Source of the DNA: Verrucomicrobia bacterium ADurb.Bin018
GTDB taxonomy: Bacteria > Verrucomicrobiota > Kiritimatiellia > CAIQIC01 > Lenti-01
Assembly (NCBI GenBank): GCA_002071335.1
Contig: MWEZ01000006.1
Location: 1-37,927 of the forward strand
Reading direction: 5' to 3'
DNA length: 37,927 nucleotides
The notes under the pieces were generated by a model. The model ran no database searches. It was not told the DNA's origin and saw nothing but the letters and a program-made list of their open reading frames with translations. The position numbers and the translations under genes are program-made. Shown here in pieces: positions 28,874-35,623 of this stretch; the stretch's first letter is position 1, and each line of letters begins with the position of its first letter.

Positions 28874-29719
28874 TCAGTCGGTTTGCAGCGCTTCGAGCTG
28901 GCGCAGCACTTCCGACAGCGCGCCGATGCTGGGGTGCCGCTGCGCGGTCTCGCGGACAAATCGAATCGTGGGGGGGATCAAATCGCGGCGTCCCTGTGCG
29001 ATGAGCTGCAGCAGCGCCTGATACACCATGCGGCGTAAGGAGAGGTCATCAAAATCCGCGCGGGCAAAAGGCAGCCCGGCCATGGCCCAATAGATGGCTT
29101 GCGCCTGTGGTGTGTGCCAATCCAGCGCGCCGAACTCGCGCTCGATGGCGGCCACGCGCGCCGGATCGAGGTTCACCGCGCCGCTGGCGACTTCCGCGGC
29201 CCATTGCTCGCGGTAGTATGCCGCCGCGTGGTCGGAATCGGTGCCAAGCTTGTGCAGGAAAAGCCACGCCAATTCCTGATAAAGGCGGGCGGAGCCGGGA
29301 TTGGCAGCGAGGCCCTCATCGCGCAACAGCACGATGCCATCGCGCACCCAGCGCCAGCGGTCGGCGTTGGCCGGCATCAGCGCGGAGATATTGTAGGCCA
29401 TGTTCCACGCGTGATACGCCCAGATGGCCGGGCTGCGCGGCTGCAACTTGGCGATCCAGTCGGACAATTGCACCAGCTCGAAGAAGCGGCCCTCGTCCTG
29501 CAAGCGGCCGGCGCGCATCCAGAGGATGTCCGCCAGCACGCCGCGGAAGCCGCCCAGCACCACGGTGGTCAGCGCGACGGATGGCGGCAGGTTGCGCGTG
29601 GGCGGGGCCAGCGTGAGGTGCGCGCGACTCCGCAACGCCAGCAGGCGCGTATTGAACGCCCCGGCCAGCAGCAGCGCCACCAGCGCCAACACCCACCAAA
29701 TGCCGCGCCATCCCCTCAT
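28874..29719 (-). CDS. Conserved-looking TPR-like protein with N-terminal membrane anchor
   Basis: A 281-residue protein with one N-terminal hydrophobic span (about 7-22, WWVLALVALLLAGAF) and a helical, Trp/Tyr-rich remainder. Stretches such as GRFFELVQLSDWIAKLQPRSPAIWAYHAWNMAYN and GSARLYQELAWLFLHKLG have the helix-turn-helix spacing of tetratricopeptide repeats. I do not recognise a named family. It is downstream of an ABC-2 permease gene on the same strand, separated by palindrome array 2, so the two may belong to one export-related unit. Confidence 0.7.
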   Translation of the reverse strand: MRGWRGIWWVLALVALLLAGAFNTRLLALRSRAHLTLAPPTRNLPPSVALTTVVLGGFRGVLADILWMRAGRLQDEGRFFELVQLSDWIAKLQPRSPAIWAYHAWNMAYNISALMPANADRWRWVRDGIVLLRDEGLAANPGSARLYQELAWLFLHKLGTDSDHAAAYYREQWAAEVASGAVNLDPARVAAIEREFGALDWHTPQAQAIYWAMAGLPFARADFDDLSLRRMVYQALLQLIAQGRRDLIPPTIRFVRETAQRHPSIGALSEVLRQLEALQTD

Positions 29720-29749
29720 GCTACGGCTCCACCCAAGTCAGCGGCATAC

Positions 29750-30009
29750 TTTTCCACGCTGTGGAAAAATAATTTCCACACTGTGGAAAAAACAACGCCC
29801 CGCAGCCCAAATTTTTCCACACCGTGGAAAAAAGTTTTCCACACTGTGGAAAAAACAACGCCCCGCAGCCCAAATTTTTCCACACTGTGGAAAAAAAGTT
29901 TCCACACTGTGGAAAAACATGTCCGATTTTTCCACGCAATGGAAAAAGTTTCAGCGAATTTTCCACGCAATGGAACGACTTTGCGGGGATTTTTCCACAC
30001 TGTGGAAAA
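29750..30009. repeat. Palindrome array 2: nine TTTTCCA-N5-TGGAAAA units
   Basis: Nine 19-bp units have centres at 29759, 29781, 29822, 29844, 29885, 29907, 29937, 29968 and 30000, giving steps of 22, 41, 22, 41, 22, 30, 31 and 32 bp. The commonest unit is TTTTCCACACTGTGGAAAA. The array fills most of the 307-bp gap between the ABC-2 permease and TPR-like genes. Within it a 63-bp segment is tandemly duplicated (29773-29835 and 29836-29898). The last three units align without gaps to three units of array 1. Confidence 0.92.
29773..29898. repeat. Two tandem copies of a 63-bp segment inside array 2
   Basis: Each copy contains one unit, a spacer with CAACGCCCCGCAGCCCAAA, and a second unit. The copies differ at very few positions, and a partial third copy follows to about 29914. 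The near-identity suggests a recent duplication. Confidence 0.85.
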
Positions 30010-30026
30010 AGTTGGCGGGTGGATGT

Positions 30027-31427
30027 TCATGTGGAGTTGGGGAGGGCCCATTCGCGGGTTTTCAGGACGGCGGTGGCGATCAGCGCCAGCAGTGCGGGCA
30101 GGCCGAGGCCTTGCACCAGCAGCGCGCGCAGGACATGGCGTGGCGGCAGGTGGGTGCCGGTAGCGAGTTGGTCGAGCGTGTGGTCGTCGAGCAGCGGGCG
30201 CAGGGCGTACCAAGTGCCGCGGTAGGTGACGTAGAGGACGTTGGCCACGCCGCGGGCCAGGAGCGAGGGCGCGGGGGCGGCGTCATCGTGGGCGTGGCCG
30301 CCGCCGAATTGCGCGACGTTGGCCACAAAGGTGGCGCGGTCGGTTTGCGCGGCGCTGCTGACGAAGCTGGAAAGCTGCAGCACGAGAATCAGCACCAGCG
30401 CGAGGAACGAGGCCACCGGCAGGGAGAACAAAGTGCCGAGGGTGACGCCAATGGCCGCAAACAGCGCGAGGCGCAAAAAGAGCAGGGCCAGCGCACGCAG
30501 GTAGTTGCCGGCAAAAGCGCCGACCGGTGTGCGCAGGGTGAGGCCGGCGGCCGGTTCAAAAAACAACGTGGAGTTGGCGGGGGCGCGGTTGACCACGTCC
30601 ACGGTGATGACGGCGGCGGCGGGGACGTTGTCGAAGATGATGGTTTGTGGCGTGCCGGCCATGGCGGAAAAGTCGCGGCTGGCGGTGTAGTCGCCGCTGT
30701 GCAGGCGCACGGTGCCTTGGATTTCCACGGCGCCGGGGATGGAGGAGTCGCAGGAAAATTGCACCAGTTGGCGCGTGGCGGCGGGCGGTTGCGGGAAGGA
30801 CCACAAGCGGGTAGCACCGGCAGCGAGGGAGTAGAGCTGGGCGAGGCGCGTGCGGCGGATGCTGTCGCGCACGACAGCGGGCGGGGCGTCGGGGGGGAGG
30901 GCGCGGCGGGCGCGGAGATGCGTGTATTCGGCTTCGACATCGGCAGTGATGTCGGGCAGGGGGGCGGTGGTGGTGGCGAGCGCGGTAAGCGTGGTGGCGT
31001 GGGCTTGCGCGAGATCCTCCGGCGCGAAGCCACCGTGGCGTAGCTTGTAACGCAGGGTTAGTGCAGATGTGCTGCCGGCCAGCGCGAGCAACAGCGCGTT
31101 CAGCAGCAGCAGTGCGAGCCATTTGCCGAGCCAGACGTGCGTGCGCGGCACAGGTTTGGCCAAGAGGAGTTGCAGGGTTTTGTCGTCGGCTTCCTGGGCT
31201 ATGGCTGCGCAGCCGGCCCATAGCGTGGCAAGGGTCAACAGAAACGAAGCGCTGCCGAGGGTGTAGGCCAGGTGCAGGTGGATGAGGCCGGCGGGGGTGC
31301 CATCGCTGCGAATGGTGGCGGGCAGCAGGCAGATGGCCGCGCCCAGCAGCAGGGCCAGCACCAGCACGATCCGCGAGCGGAACGTCAGCCGCAACGCTTG
31401 CAACGCGATGGCCCAAATGACTTTCAT
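30027..31427 (-). CDS. ABC-2 type transporter permease with large extracytoplasmic domain
   Basis: A 466-residue permease. Three or four spans lie in residues 15-125, including the ABC-2/NosY-like segment AQEADDKTLQLLLAKPVPRTHVWLGK, which would contact an ATPase. Residues about 130-305 form a soluble domain predicted outside the membrane, with beta-rich text (GAVEIQGTVRLHSGDYT, TPQTIIFDNVPAAAVITVDV). Further spans follow (about 310-370 and 430-455). No ABC ATPase gene is adjacent in the window: the upstream neighbour is a small soluble protein overlapping by ATGA. The ATPase must be elsewhere or shared. The substrate is unknown. Confidence 0.8.
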   Translation of the reverse strand: MKVIWAIALQALRLTFRSRIVLVLALLLGAAICLLPATIRSDGTPAGLIHLHLAYTLGSASFLLTLATLWAGCAAIAQEADDKTLQLLLAKPVPRTHVWLGKWLALLLLNALLLALAGSTSALTLRYKLRHGGFAPEDLAQAHATTLTALATTTAPLPDITADVEAEYTHLRARRALPPDAPPAVVRDSIRRTRLAQLYSLAAGATRLWSFPQPPAATRQLVQFSCDSSIPGAVEIQGTVRLHSGDYTASRDFSAMAGTPQTIIFDNVPAAAVITVDVVNRAPANSTLFFEPAAGLTLRTPVGAFAGNYLRALALLFLRLALFAAIGVTLGTLFSLPVASFLALVLILVLQLSSFVSSAAQTDRATFVANVAQFGGGHAHDDAAPAPSLLARGVANVLYVTYRGTWYALRPLLDDHTLDQLATGTHLPPRHVLRALLVQGLGLPALLALIATAVLKTREWALPNST

Positions 31428-31690
31428 GCTTCCGCGGGGGGCAGCGGGTTGGCGGCGGCGAGCCGCTCCACAAGCTGCAAATCCTTGTAGGGGGCCTGAC
31501 GGCGGACGTAGCGGGCCTGCATTTTTTCCAGCAAAAGCTGCCAGTGAGCGGGGGTGGGCTCAAAGGTTTCCCAGCGCTCCATGCGTTTGGTGATGCGCCG
31601 CCAGCGGATGCGCCCGCCGCCGTCAAACGTGACGCGGATTTCGTATTTGGCGTCTTCTTGGTGTTCCTGCCAGCCGATGTCCTTGCGCAT
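31424..31690 (-). CDS. Small protein of unknown function upstream of the ABC-2 permease
   Basis: An 88-residue soluble protein from the ATG at 31690: MRKDIGWQEHQEDAKYEIRV, then strands and a charged C-terminal helix (TPAHWQLLLEKMQARYVRRQ). I do not recognise it. It overlaps the permease start by ATGA, so the two are coupled. An upstream ATG at 31708 and a TTG at 31726 are alternatives, but those codons fall on a promoter whose -10 ends 8 nt before the chosen ATG. Confidence 0.6.
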   Translation of the reverse strand: MRKDIGWQEHQEDAKYEIRVTFDGGGRIRWRRITKRMERWETFEPTPAHWQLLLEKMQARYVRRQAPYKDLQLVERLAAANPLPPAEA

Positions 31691-31698
31691 GGACGAAA

Positions 31699-31726
31699 AC
31701 TGTAGCATGATGATGCCCGAGGGCAA
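31699..31726 (-). promoter_or_regulatory. Candidate promoter for the small protein and ABC-2 permease
   Basis: On the minus strand TTGCCC (plus 31721-31726) is followed after 16 bp by TACAGT (31699-31704). The -10 is 8 nt from the ATG at 31690, again near-leaderless. It fires away from sufS, which starts only 7 bp beyond it. Confidence 0.4.
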
Positions 31727-31732
31727 GGTGTA

Positions 31733-32971
31733 ATGAATTCACAGGCGTCAGGAGCCGTACCGGAGCCGTCGTTCGAGCCGGCGACCCTGCGGCCGCATTT
31801 CGCGATTCTGAATCGCGAGCTGGCGTGGCTGGACAACGCGGCGACCACGCAGCGCCCGGAGGCCGTGCTCAAGGCGATGGCGCAGTTCTATCGGCGGCAC
31901 AACGCCAACCCGCGGCGCAGCGTGCACCGGCTGGGGGCCGAGGCCACCACAGCCTATGAGCGCGCGCGGCTGGCCGTGGCGCAGTTTATCGGCGCGCGGT
32001 CGGCGGACGAAGTGGTGTTCACCGCCGGCACGACGGCGGCACTCAATTTGGTGGCGGCGGGGATGGCCCGCTGGGAGATCGGGCCCGGCGACGAGATTTG
32101 GGTTTCGGCGGCGGAGCACCATAGCAACTGGGTGCCGTGGCAGCAGGTGGCGCGGGCAATGAATGCTGCGCTGAGGGTGATCCCGCTGCTGCCGGATGGG
32201 CGGTTGGATGTCGCGGCTTTCCGCAAGAGGCTGGCCGCGCGGCGGACCAAGTGGGTGGCGGTGACGTGGGTCTCCAACGTGCTGGGCGCCGTGAATGATG
32301 TGGCGGAGATTTGCGCGGCGGCCCACGCGGCGGGGGCGCGCGTGGTGGTGGATGGCGCGCAGGGCGTGGCCCACCTGCCGACAAACGTGGCGCAGATGGA
32401 TTGCGATTTCTTCGCGTTCTCCGGCCATAAAATGTATGGCCCGTTCGGCATCGGCGTGCTGTGGGGGCGGCAGGAATGGCTGACACAAATGGAGCCGCTG
32501 ATTTTCGGCGGGGAGATGATTAGCCGGGTGGATGAGCGTTCGGCGCAATGGGCGGAAGTGCCCGCGCGCTTCGAGGGCGGCACGCCCAACGCGGCGGGTG
32601 CGGTGGGGCTGGCGGCGGCCATCGAATGGCTGCGTGGCCTGCCGGCAGCGGCGCATGCGCACGTCAATCAGTTGGCGCGGGAGGCGGCAGAGCAGTTGGC
32701 GGCACTGCCGGGCGTGCAGGTGTGGGGGCCGCGGGAGGGGCGGGTGGCGTTGGTGAGTTTTAGCGTGGACCGGGTGCACGCGCACGATGTGGCGCAAGTG
32801 CTGGATGACCGCGGCGTGGCGGTGCGCGCGGGCCACTTGTGCGCGCAACCGCTGCTGCGGCGTTTGGGTACGCCATCGGTGGTTCGCGCGAGTTTTGCGC
32901 CGTATAACACGCGCGACGAAGTGGCGCGGCTGGTGGCCGGTGTGCGCGCCGCGCAAGAGTTGTTCACATGA
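31733..32971 (+). CDS. sufS: Cysteine desulfurase, SufS type
   Basis: PLP enzyme removing sulfur from cysteine as an enzyme-bound persulfide for Fe-S cluster building. The 412-residue protein has the SufS hallmarks: LDNAATTQRP near the N-terminus, AAEHHSNWVPWQQ, DGAQGVAH, the PLP lysine K233 in SGHKMYGPFGIGVLWG, and the persulfide cysteine C370 in RAGHLCAQPLLRRLG, which is the group II (SufS/CsdA) form. It overlaps sufU by ATGA. The ATG at 31733 follows GAGGGCAAGG. The first 20 residues are a little longer than usual. Confidence 0.95.
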   Translation: MNSQASGAVPEPSFEPATLRPHFAILNRELAWLDNAATTQRPEAVLKAMAQFYRRHNANPRRSVHRLGAEATTAYERARLAVAQFIGARSADEVVFTAGTTAALNLVAAGMARWEIGPGDEIWVSAAEHHSNWVPWQQVARAMNAALRVIPLLPDGRLDVAAFRKRLAARRTKWVAVTWVSNVLGAVNDVAEICAAAHAAGARVVVDGAQGVAHLPTNVAQMDCDFFAFSGHKMYGPFGIGVLWGRQEWLTQMEPLIFGGEMISRVDERSAQWAEVPARFEGGTPNAAGAVGLAAAIEWLRGLPAAAHAHVNQLAREAAEQLAALPGVQVWGPREGRVALVSFSVDRVHAHDVAQVLDDRGVAVRAGHLCAQPLLRRLGTPSVVRASFAPYNTRDEVARLVAGVRAAQELFT

Positions 32972-33393
32972 ACGGAATCTATCAGGAAAAATTGTTGGCC
33001 CACGCCCGTGCGCCGGCAGGTGCGGGGACGATACCGCCGGGCACCGAGGATGCGGAGGTGTTCAACTCCGCCTGCGGCGACGAAATCCGCGTGAAGCTGA
33101 CGTGGACGCCCGAAGGCGCGTTGGCCGGCTTGACGCACGAAACGCACGGCTGCGCGGTGTGCCAGGCGGCGGCTTCTCTGGCGGTGCCGCGGCTGGTTGG
33201 CAAAACAGCGGCGGAGATTGCCGGGTTGGCGGCGGCGTTTTATTCGCGGCTCGGGCAAAGCGGTTTTGAAGAGGCATGGGGCGATTTTCAGATGTTCAAC
33301 GGACTGGAGAAATATCCGGCGCGGCTGGCCTGCGCGCGACTGATCTGGCAGGCCGTGGAGCGCGCGCTGGCCCCGAAGCCAGGGCGGCCATGA
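32968..33393 (+). CDS. sufU: SufU zinc-dependent sulfurtransferase / Fe-S assembly protein
   Basis: A 141-residue U-type protein that accepts sulfur from SufS. C36 and D38 (NSACGDEI), C62 (HGCAVC) and C122 (RLACARLIW) match the four zinc ligands known for SufU of Gram-positive bacteria. This is therefore SufU rather than SufE, despite the Gram-negative setting. Coupling by ATGA to sufS upstream and to amrS downstream ties it to both. The SufBCD scaffold genes are not in the window. Confidence 0.9.
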   Translation: MNGIYQEKLLAHARAPAGAGTIPPGTEDAEVFNSACGDEIRVKLTWTPEGALAGLTHETHGCAVCQAAASLAVPRLVGKTAAEIAGLAAAFYSRLGQSGFEEAWGDFQMFNGLEKYPARLACARLIWQAVERALAPKPGRP

Positions 33394-34403
33394 AAACTGC
33401 GCGCTTTTGGGAAGCAGCCGAAAACAGCGCGGTGCGGTGTGTGCTGTGTCCGCACCGCTGCCGGTTGGCGGTGGGCGCGCGGAGCCGCTGCTTCGGGCGG
33501 GTGAATCACGGGGGCACGCTTATGGCCGAAACCTGGGGTCAGCCGATGGCCCTGCAAGTGGACCCTATCGAGAAAAAGCCGCTCTATCATTTTTTGCCGG
33601 GTAGCCGGATCCTTTCGGTGGGCACACTGGGGTGCAATTTGGCGTGCCAGTTTTGCCAGAACTGGGAACTGAGCCATCCCACGCCTCGCCGGCAAGCGAC
33701 TGGTCGGCCGACGCTGCCGGAAGAGATCGTGGACATGGCGGTGCACAACCAGTTGCCGGCCATTGCGGCGACGTACAACGAGCCTGCGGTGTGGGCGGAA
33801 TATGCCCTCGACATCGCGGCCGCCGCCCACGCGCGCGGCATCAAAATGGTGGCGGTGACGGCCGGATATTTTTCGCCCGAATCGCGCGGCGAATTTTTTG
33901 GGCAAATGGACGCGGCCAACGTGGATTTGAAATCCCTGCGGGATGATTTTTATCGGCGGTATTGTGGTGCGCGGCTGACGCCGGTGCTGGATACGCTGTT
34001 GGCCATTCGGCAGGAAACCTCCTGCTGGCTGGAGTTGACCACGCTCCTGATTCCCGGCCTCAACGATTCGGACGCGGAGTTGGATGAACTGACCAAGTGG
34101 GTGACAGAAAATCTTGGCCCGGATGTGCCACAGCATTTCAGCGCGTTCCATCCGGCGGGCGAGCGGCAGGATTTATCGTCCACGCCGCTGGCCACCTTGC
34201 GCCGTGCAGAACGCGTTGCCCGCGCGAACGGGTTGCGGCATGCGTATCTGGGCAATGTGGCCGCGCCGGATGTAGCCACGACCCGCTGCGCGTCGTGCGG
34301 GGCCACGCTCATCACGCGCGACGGCTTCGCCGCCCGGAGCGTCGGGTTGGATTCCGGCGGCTCCTGCCGGGCATGCGGCACACCCAGCCCTGGCGTCTGG
34401 TAA
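33390..34403 (+). CDS. amrS: AmmeMemoRadiSam-system radical SAM enzyme
   Basis: A 337-residue radical SAM protein. The cluster motif C82-x3-C86-x2-C89 lies in GCNLACQFCQNW; an N-terminal cysteine group (C17, C20, C24, C34) and the C-terminal zinc-ribbon-like CASCGATLITRDGF...CRACGTPSPGVW are typical of AmrS, as is LQVDPIEKKPLYHFLPG. The radical SAM domain would cleave S-adenosylmethionine reductively; the reaction of AmrS is not settled. Family members usually occur with MEMO1 and AMMECR1 homologues, absent here. It overlaps sufU by ATGA. The frame is open upstream to 33276, but that is the overlap with sufU. Confidence 0.92.
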   Translation: MKTARFWEAAENSAVRCVLCPHRCRLAVGARSRCFGRVNHGGTLMAETWGQPMALQVDPIEKKPLYHFLPGSRILSVGTLGCNLACQFCQNWELSHPTPRRQATGRPTLPEEIVDMAVHNQLPAIAATYNEPAVWAEYALDIAAAAHARGIKMVAVTAGYFSPESRGEFFGQMDAANVDLKSLRDDFYRRYCGARLTPVLDTLLAIRQETSCWLELTTLLIPGLNDSDAELDELTKWVTENLGPDVPQHFSAFHPAGERQDLSSTPLATLRRAERVARANGLRHAYLGNVAAPDVATTRCASCGATLITRDGFAARSVGLDSGGSCRACGTPSPGVW

Positions 34404-34407
34404 GAAC

Positions 34408-34438
34408 AAAAAAACACACGCCGGAAACCGACGCGTGT
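34408..34438 (-). terminator. Minus-strand terminator just beyond amrS
   Basis: Read on the minus strand, a stem (ACACGC 34416-34421 with GCGTGT 34433-34438, plus an inner CGG/CCG pairing, AAA loop) is followed by seven T. No annotated minus-strand gene ends here. It would stop antisense read-through into amrS or end an unseen short transcript. Confidence 0.5.
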
Positions 34439-34448
34439 TGCGGGGATT

Positions 34449-34526
34449 TGTAGCACCGAAACGGCCGAAGATATTCCTGCCTTTCCCAGCGGGAAGGTTT
34501 CCTCCCTCAACCATTCGCACCCCACA
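34449..34526. repeat. Hairpin repeat element, copy 2 (inverted relative to copy 1)
   Basis: The reverse complement aligns with the element at 28760-28838: it shares GAATGGTTGAGG, ACCTTCCCGC, and ends related to TGTAGGGC (here TGTGGGGT and GTGCTACA). It has diverged at roughly a third of positions and its hairpin pairing is weaker, so it is probably an older copy. Confidence 0.65.
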
Positions 34527-34631
34527 AAAGTCCGATAAAAAAAACAGCTACGACCGCGTCCAGTTGTATTTTGGAGTTGAAATGGTCGTATTCCTTTCTA
34601 GAACAACATGTTACATTTTATTTTGTGGCCC

Positions 34632-34663
34632 TTGATTTCACTTATAATTATAAGTGAAATCAA
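34632..34663. repeat. Perfect 32-bp AT-rich palindrome
   Basis: TTGATTTCACTTATAA (34632-34647) is followed directly by its exact reverse complement (34648-34663), with no loop. Overlapping TATAAT hexamers sit at the centre on both strands. It could be a large operator, a cruciform site or part of a mobile-element junction. Confidence 0.85.
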
Positions 34664-34758
34664 CCGTTTTTATCTGGCAAATCTGATTATTTCGGATATG
34701 TGTCAGAATGTTGTGGGCAGCGAAGTTATTGGGTGTCCCAATGAGGAGCTCAGGCCAT

Positions 34759-34790
34759 AAAAAAACGCGCTCCGGATGCCGGAGCGCGTT
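34759..34790 (-). terminator. Rho-independent terminator of the OMP gene
   Basis: A 12-bp perfect stem, AACGCGCTCCGG (34764-34775) with CCGGAGCGCGTT (34779-34790), has a 3-nt loop and ends in seven T on the minus strand. It begins 18 nt after the OMP stop codon. Confidence 0.92.
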
Positions 34791-34807
34791 GCGTGACGCG
34801 GTTGGCG

Positions 34808-35623
34808 CTAGAACGTGTAGCCGATGGTCAAGCCACCGAAGAAGAAATCTACATCGGGATAAATGTCAGATTCCTTGACGTCGTCGCGGATGTCGCTATC
34901 CAGAATGGTCATGAAGGCGCCAGTGAGGCCGAGGGTGATTTTCTCGTTGAGCGCGTAGTTGAGCGTGGCCTCGAACTGGGCGTGGGTGATGGCATCGCCG
35001 GCATCGGAGCCGAAGTTGTCTTCCACGTAATACTTGCCGGCCATGCCGAGAATGGCGGTCAGGTCCAGCGACAGCGCGGCGGTCAGCTCAATCGTGTGGC
35101 CGATGGCAAGTTCCGCATGCCAGTCGTCGGCGTTGCCGAGGTCGTGATAGAACTGGGCGCGCGGCGAAAGCAGGACATCCTCGGCTTCGACGAGGATATA
35201 CACCTCGTAGCCACCGTCGGCGGGATGGGGCTGCACGATGACTTCGCCGGAATCTTCCGGGATGAGCACTTCGCTGGCTTGCTGCGGATAGGCGAAATAG
35301 ACGCCGCCCAGTGTCAGCGAGACGGGGCCTTCCAAGGGCGCGGTCCAGTTAAGTTCCAAGTTCAGCTCGCTCCACTCGCCGGCAGTGTTGGGCCACCAAG
35401 AGCGGGCGTTATCCGTCAGGTCCATGTTGGCCCACAGATTGAAGCCAAAGCCGTAGGGCCCGGCGACATCGAAGCTGGGCTGGAATACCGCTTCGTCGTT
35501 ACCCACTTGTCCGTAGTTGACGTAGGCGGACAAGATGTTCAGTTCCAGGTTGGCGTCTGCCGCACCGGCGACCCATGCTCCGGCATACAACCCGATGATG
35601 CTCAACAGTACCAGTTTCCTCAT
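34808..35623 (-). CDS. Outer-membrane beta-barrel protein
   Basis: A 271-residue protein with a signal peptide (MRKLVLLSIIGLYAGAWVAG, cleaved near AAD) and alternating amphipathic strands such as LELNILSAYVNYGQ, AELAIGHTIELTAALSLDLTAILG and ITLGLTGAFMTI. It ends GGLTIGYTF: a terminal Phe is the BAM recognition hallmark. It is acidic, with no cysteines visible. The pattern resembles uncharacterised OMPs of the TIGR02001 type; the pore or substrate is unknown. AAAGGAG lies about 8 nt before the ATG, inside the rnr tail; the ATG overlaps the rnr stop (ATGA). A strong private terminator follows, suggesting high expression. Confidence 0.85.
   Translation of the reverse strand: MRKLVLLSIIGLYAGAWVAGAADANLELNILSAYVNYGQVGNDEAVFQPSFDVAGPYGFGFNLWANMDLTDNARSWWPNTAGEWSELNLELNWTAPLEGPVSLTLGGVYFAYPQQASEVLIPEDSGEVIVQPHPADGGYEVYILVEAEDVLLSPRAQFYHDLGNADDWHAELAIGHTIELTAALSLDLTAILGMAGKYYVEDNFGSDAGDAITHAQFEATLNYALNEKITLGLTGAFMTILDSDIRDDVKESDIYPDVDFFFGGLTIGYTF

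Larger units (their letters stand above)
34404..34758. other. AT-rich non-coding gap between amrS and the OMP gene
   Basis: This 355-bp stretch has no convincing ORF. It contains a minus-strand terminator, the inverted second copy of the hairpin repeat, an A8 run (34537-34544, T8 on the minus strand) next to a possible stem ACGACC 34550-34555 / GGTCGT 34584-34589, and a perfect 32-bp palindrome. From about 34530 to 34700 it is clearly more AT-rich than the neighbouring genes. Confidence 0.6.

Noticed and set aside
29750-30009. CRISPR array
   Set aside because: Repeats are 19-bp palindromes with variable cores, spacers are 3-22 nt and partly repeated, and no cas gene is present.
29750-30009. 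ParB parS sites
   Set aside because: The usual parS core TGTTTCACGTGAAACA differs in centre and arms from TTTTCCA-N5-TGGAAAA, and no parAB genes are nearby.
29424-31043. 539-codon plus-strand frame through array 2
   Set aside because: It crosses antisense of two genes and the repeats. The palindrome contains no stop codon on either strand, so frames stay open by default.
31748-32956. 402-codon minus-strand frame over sufS
   Set aside because: Antisense shadow, His/Arg-rich, with no domain; sufS has both active-site residues.
33276-33389. N-terminal extension of AmrS in the open frame
   Set aside because: This part lies wholly inside sufU, and the family N-terminus matches from the ATG at 33390.
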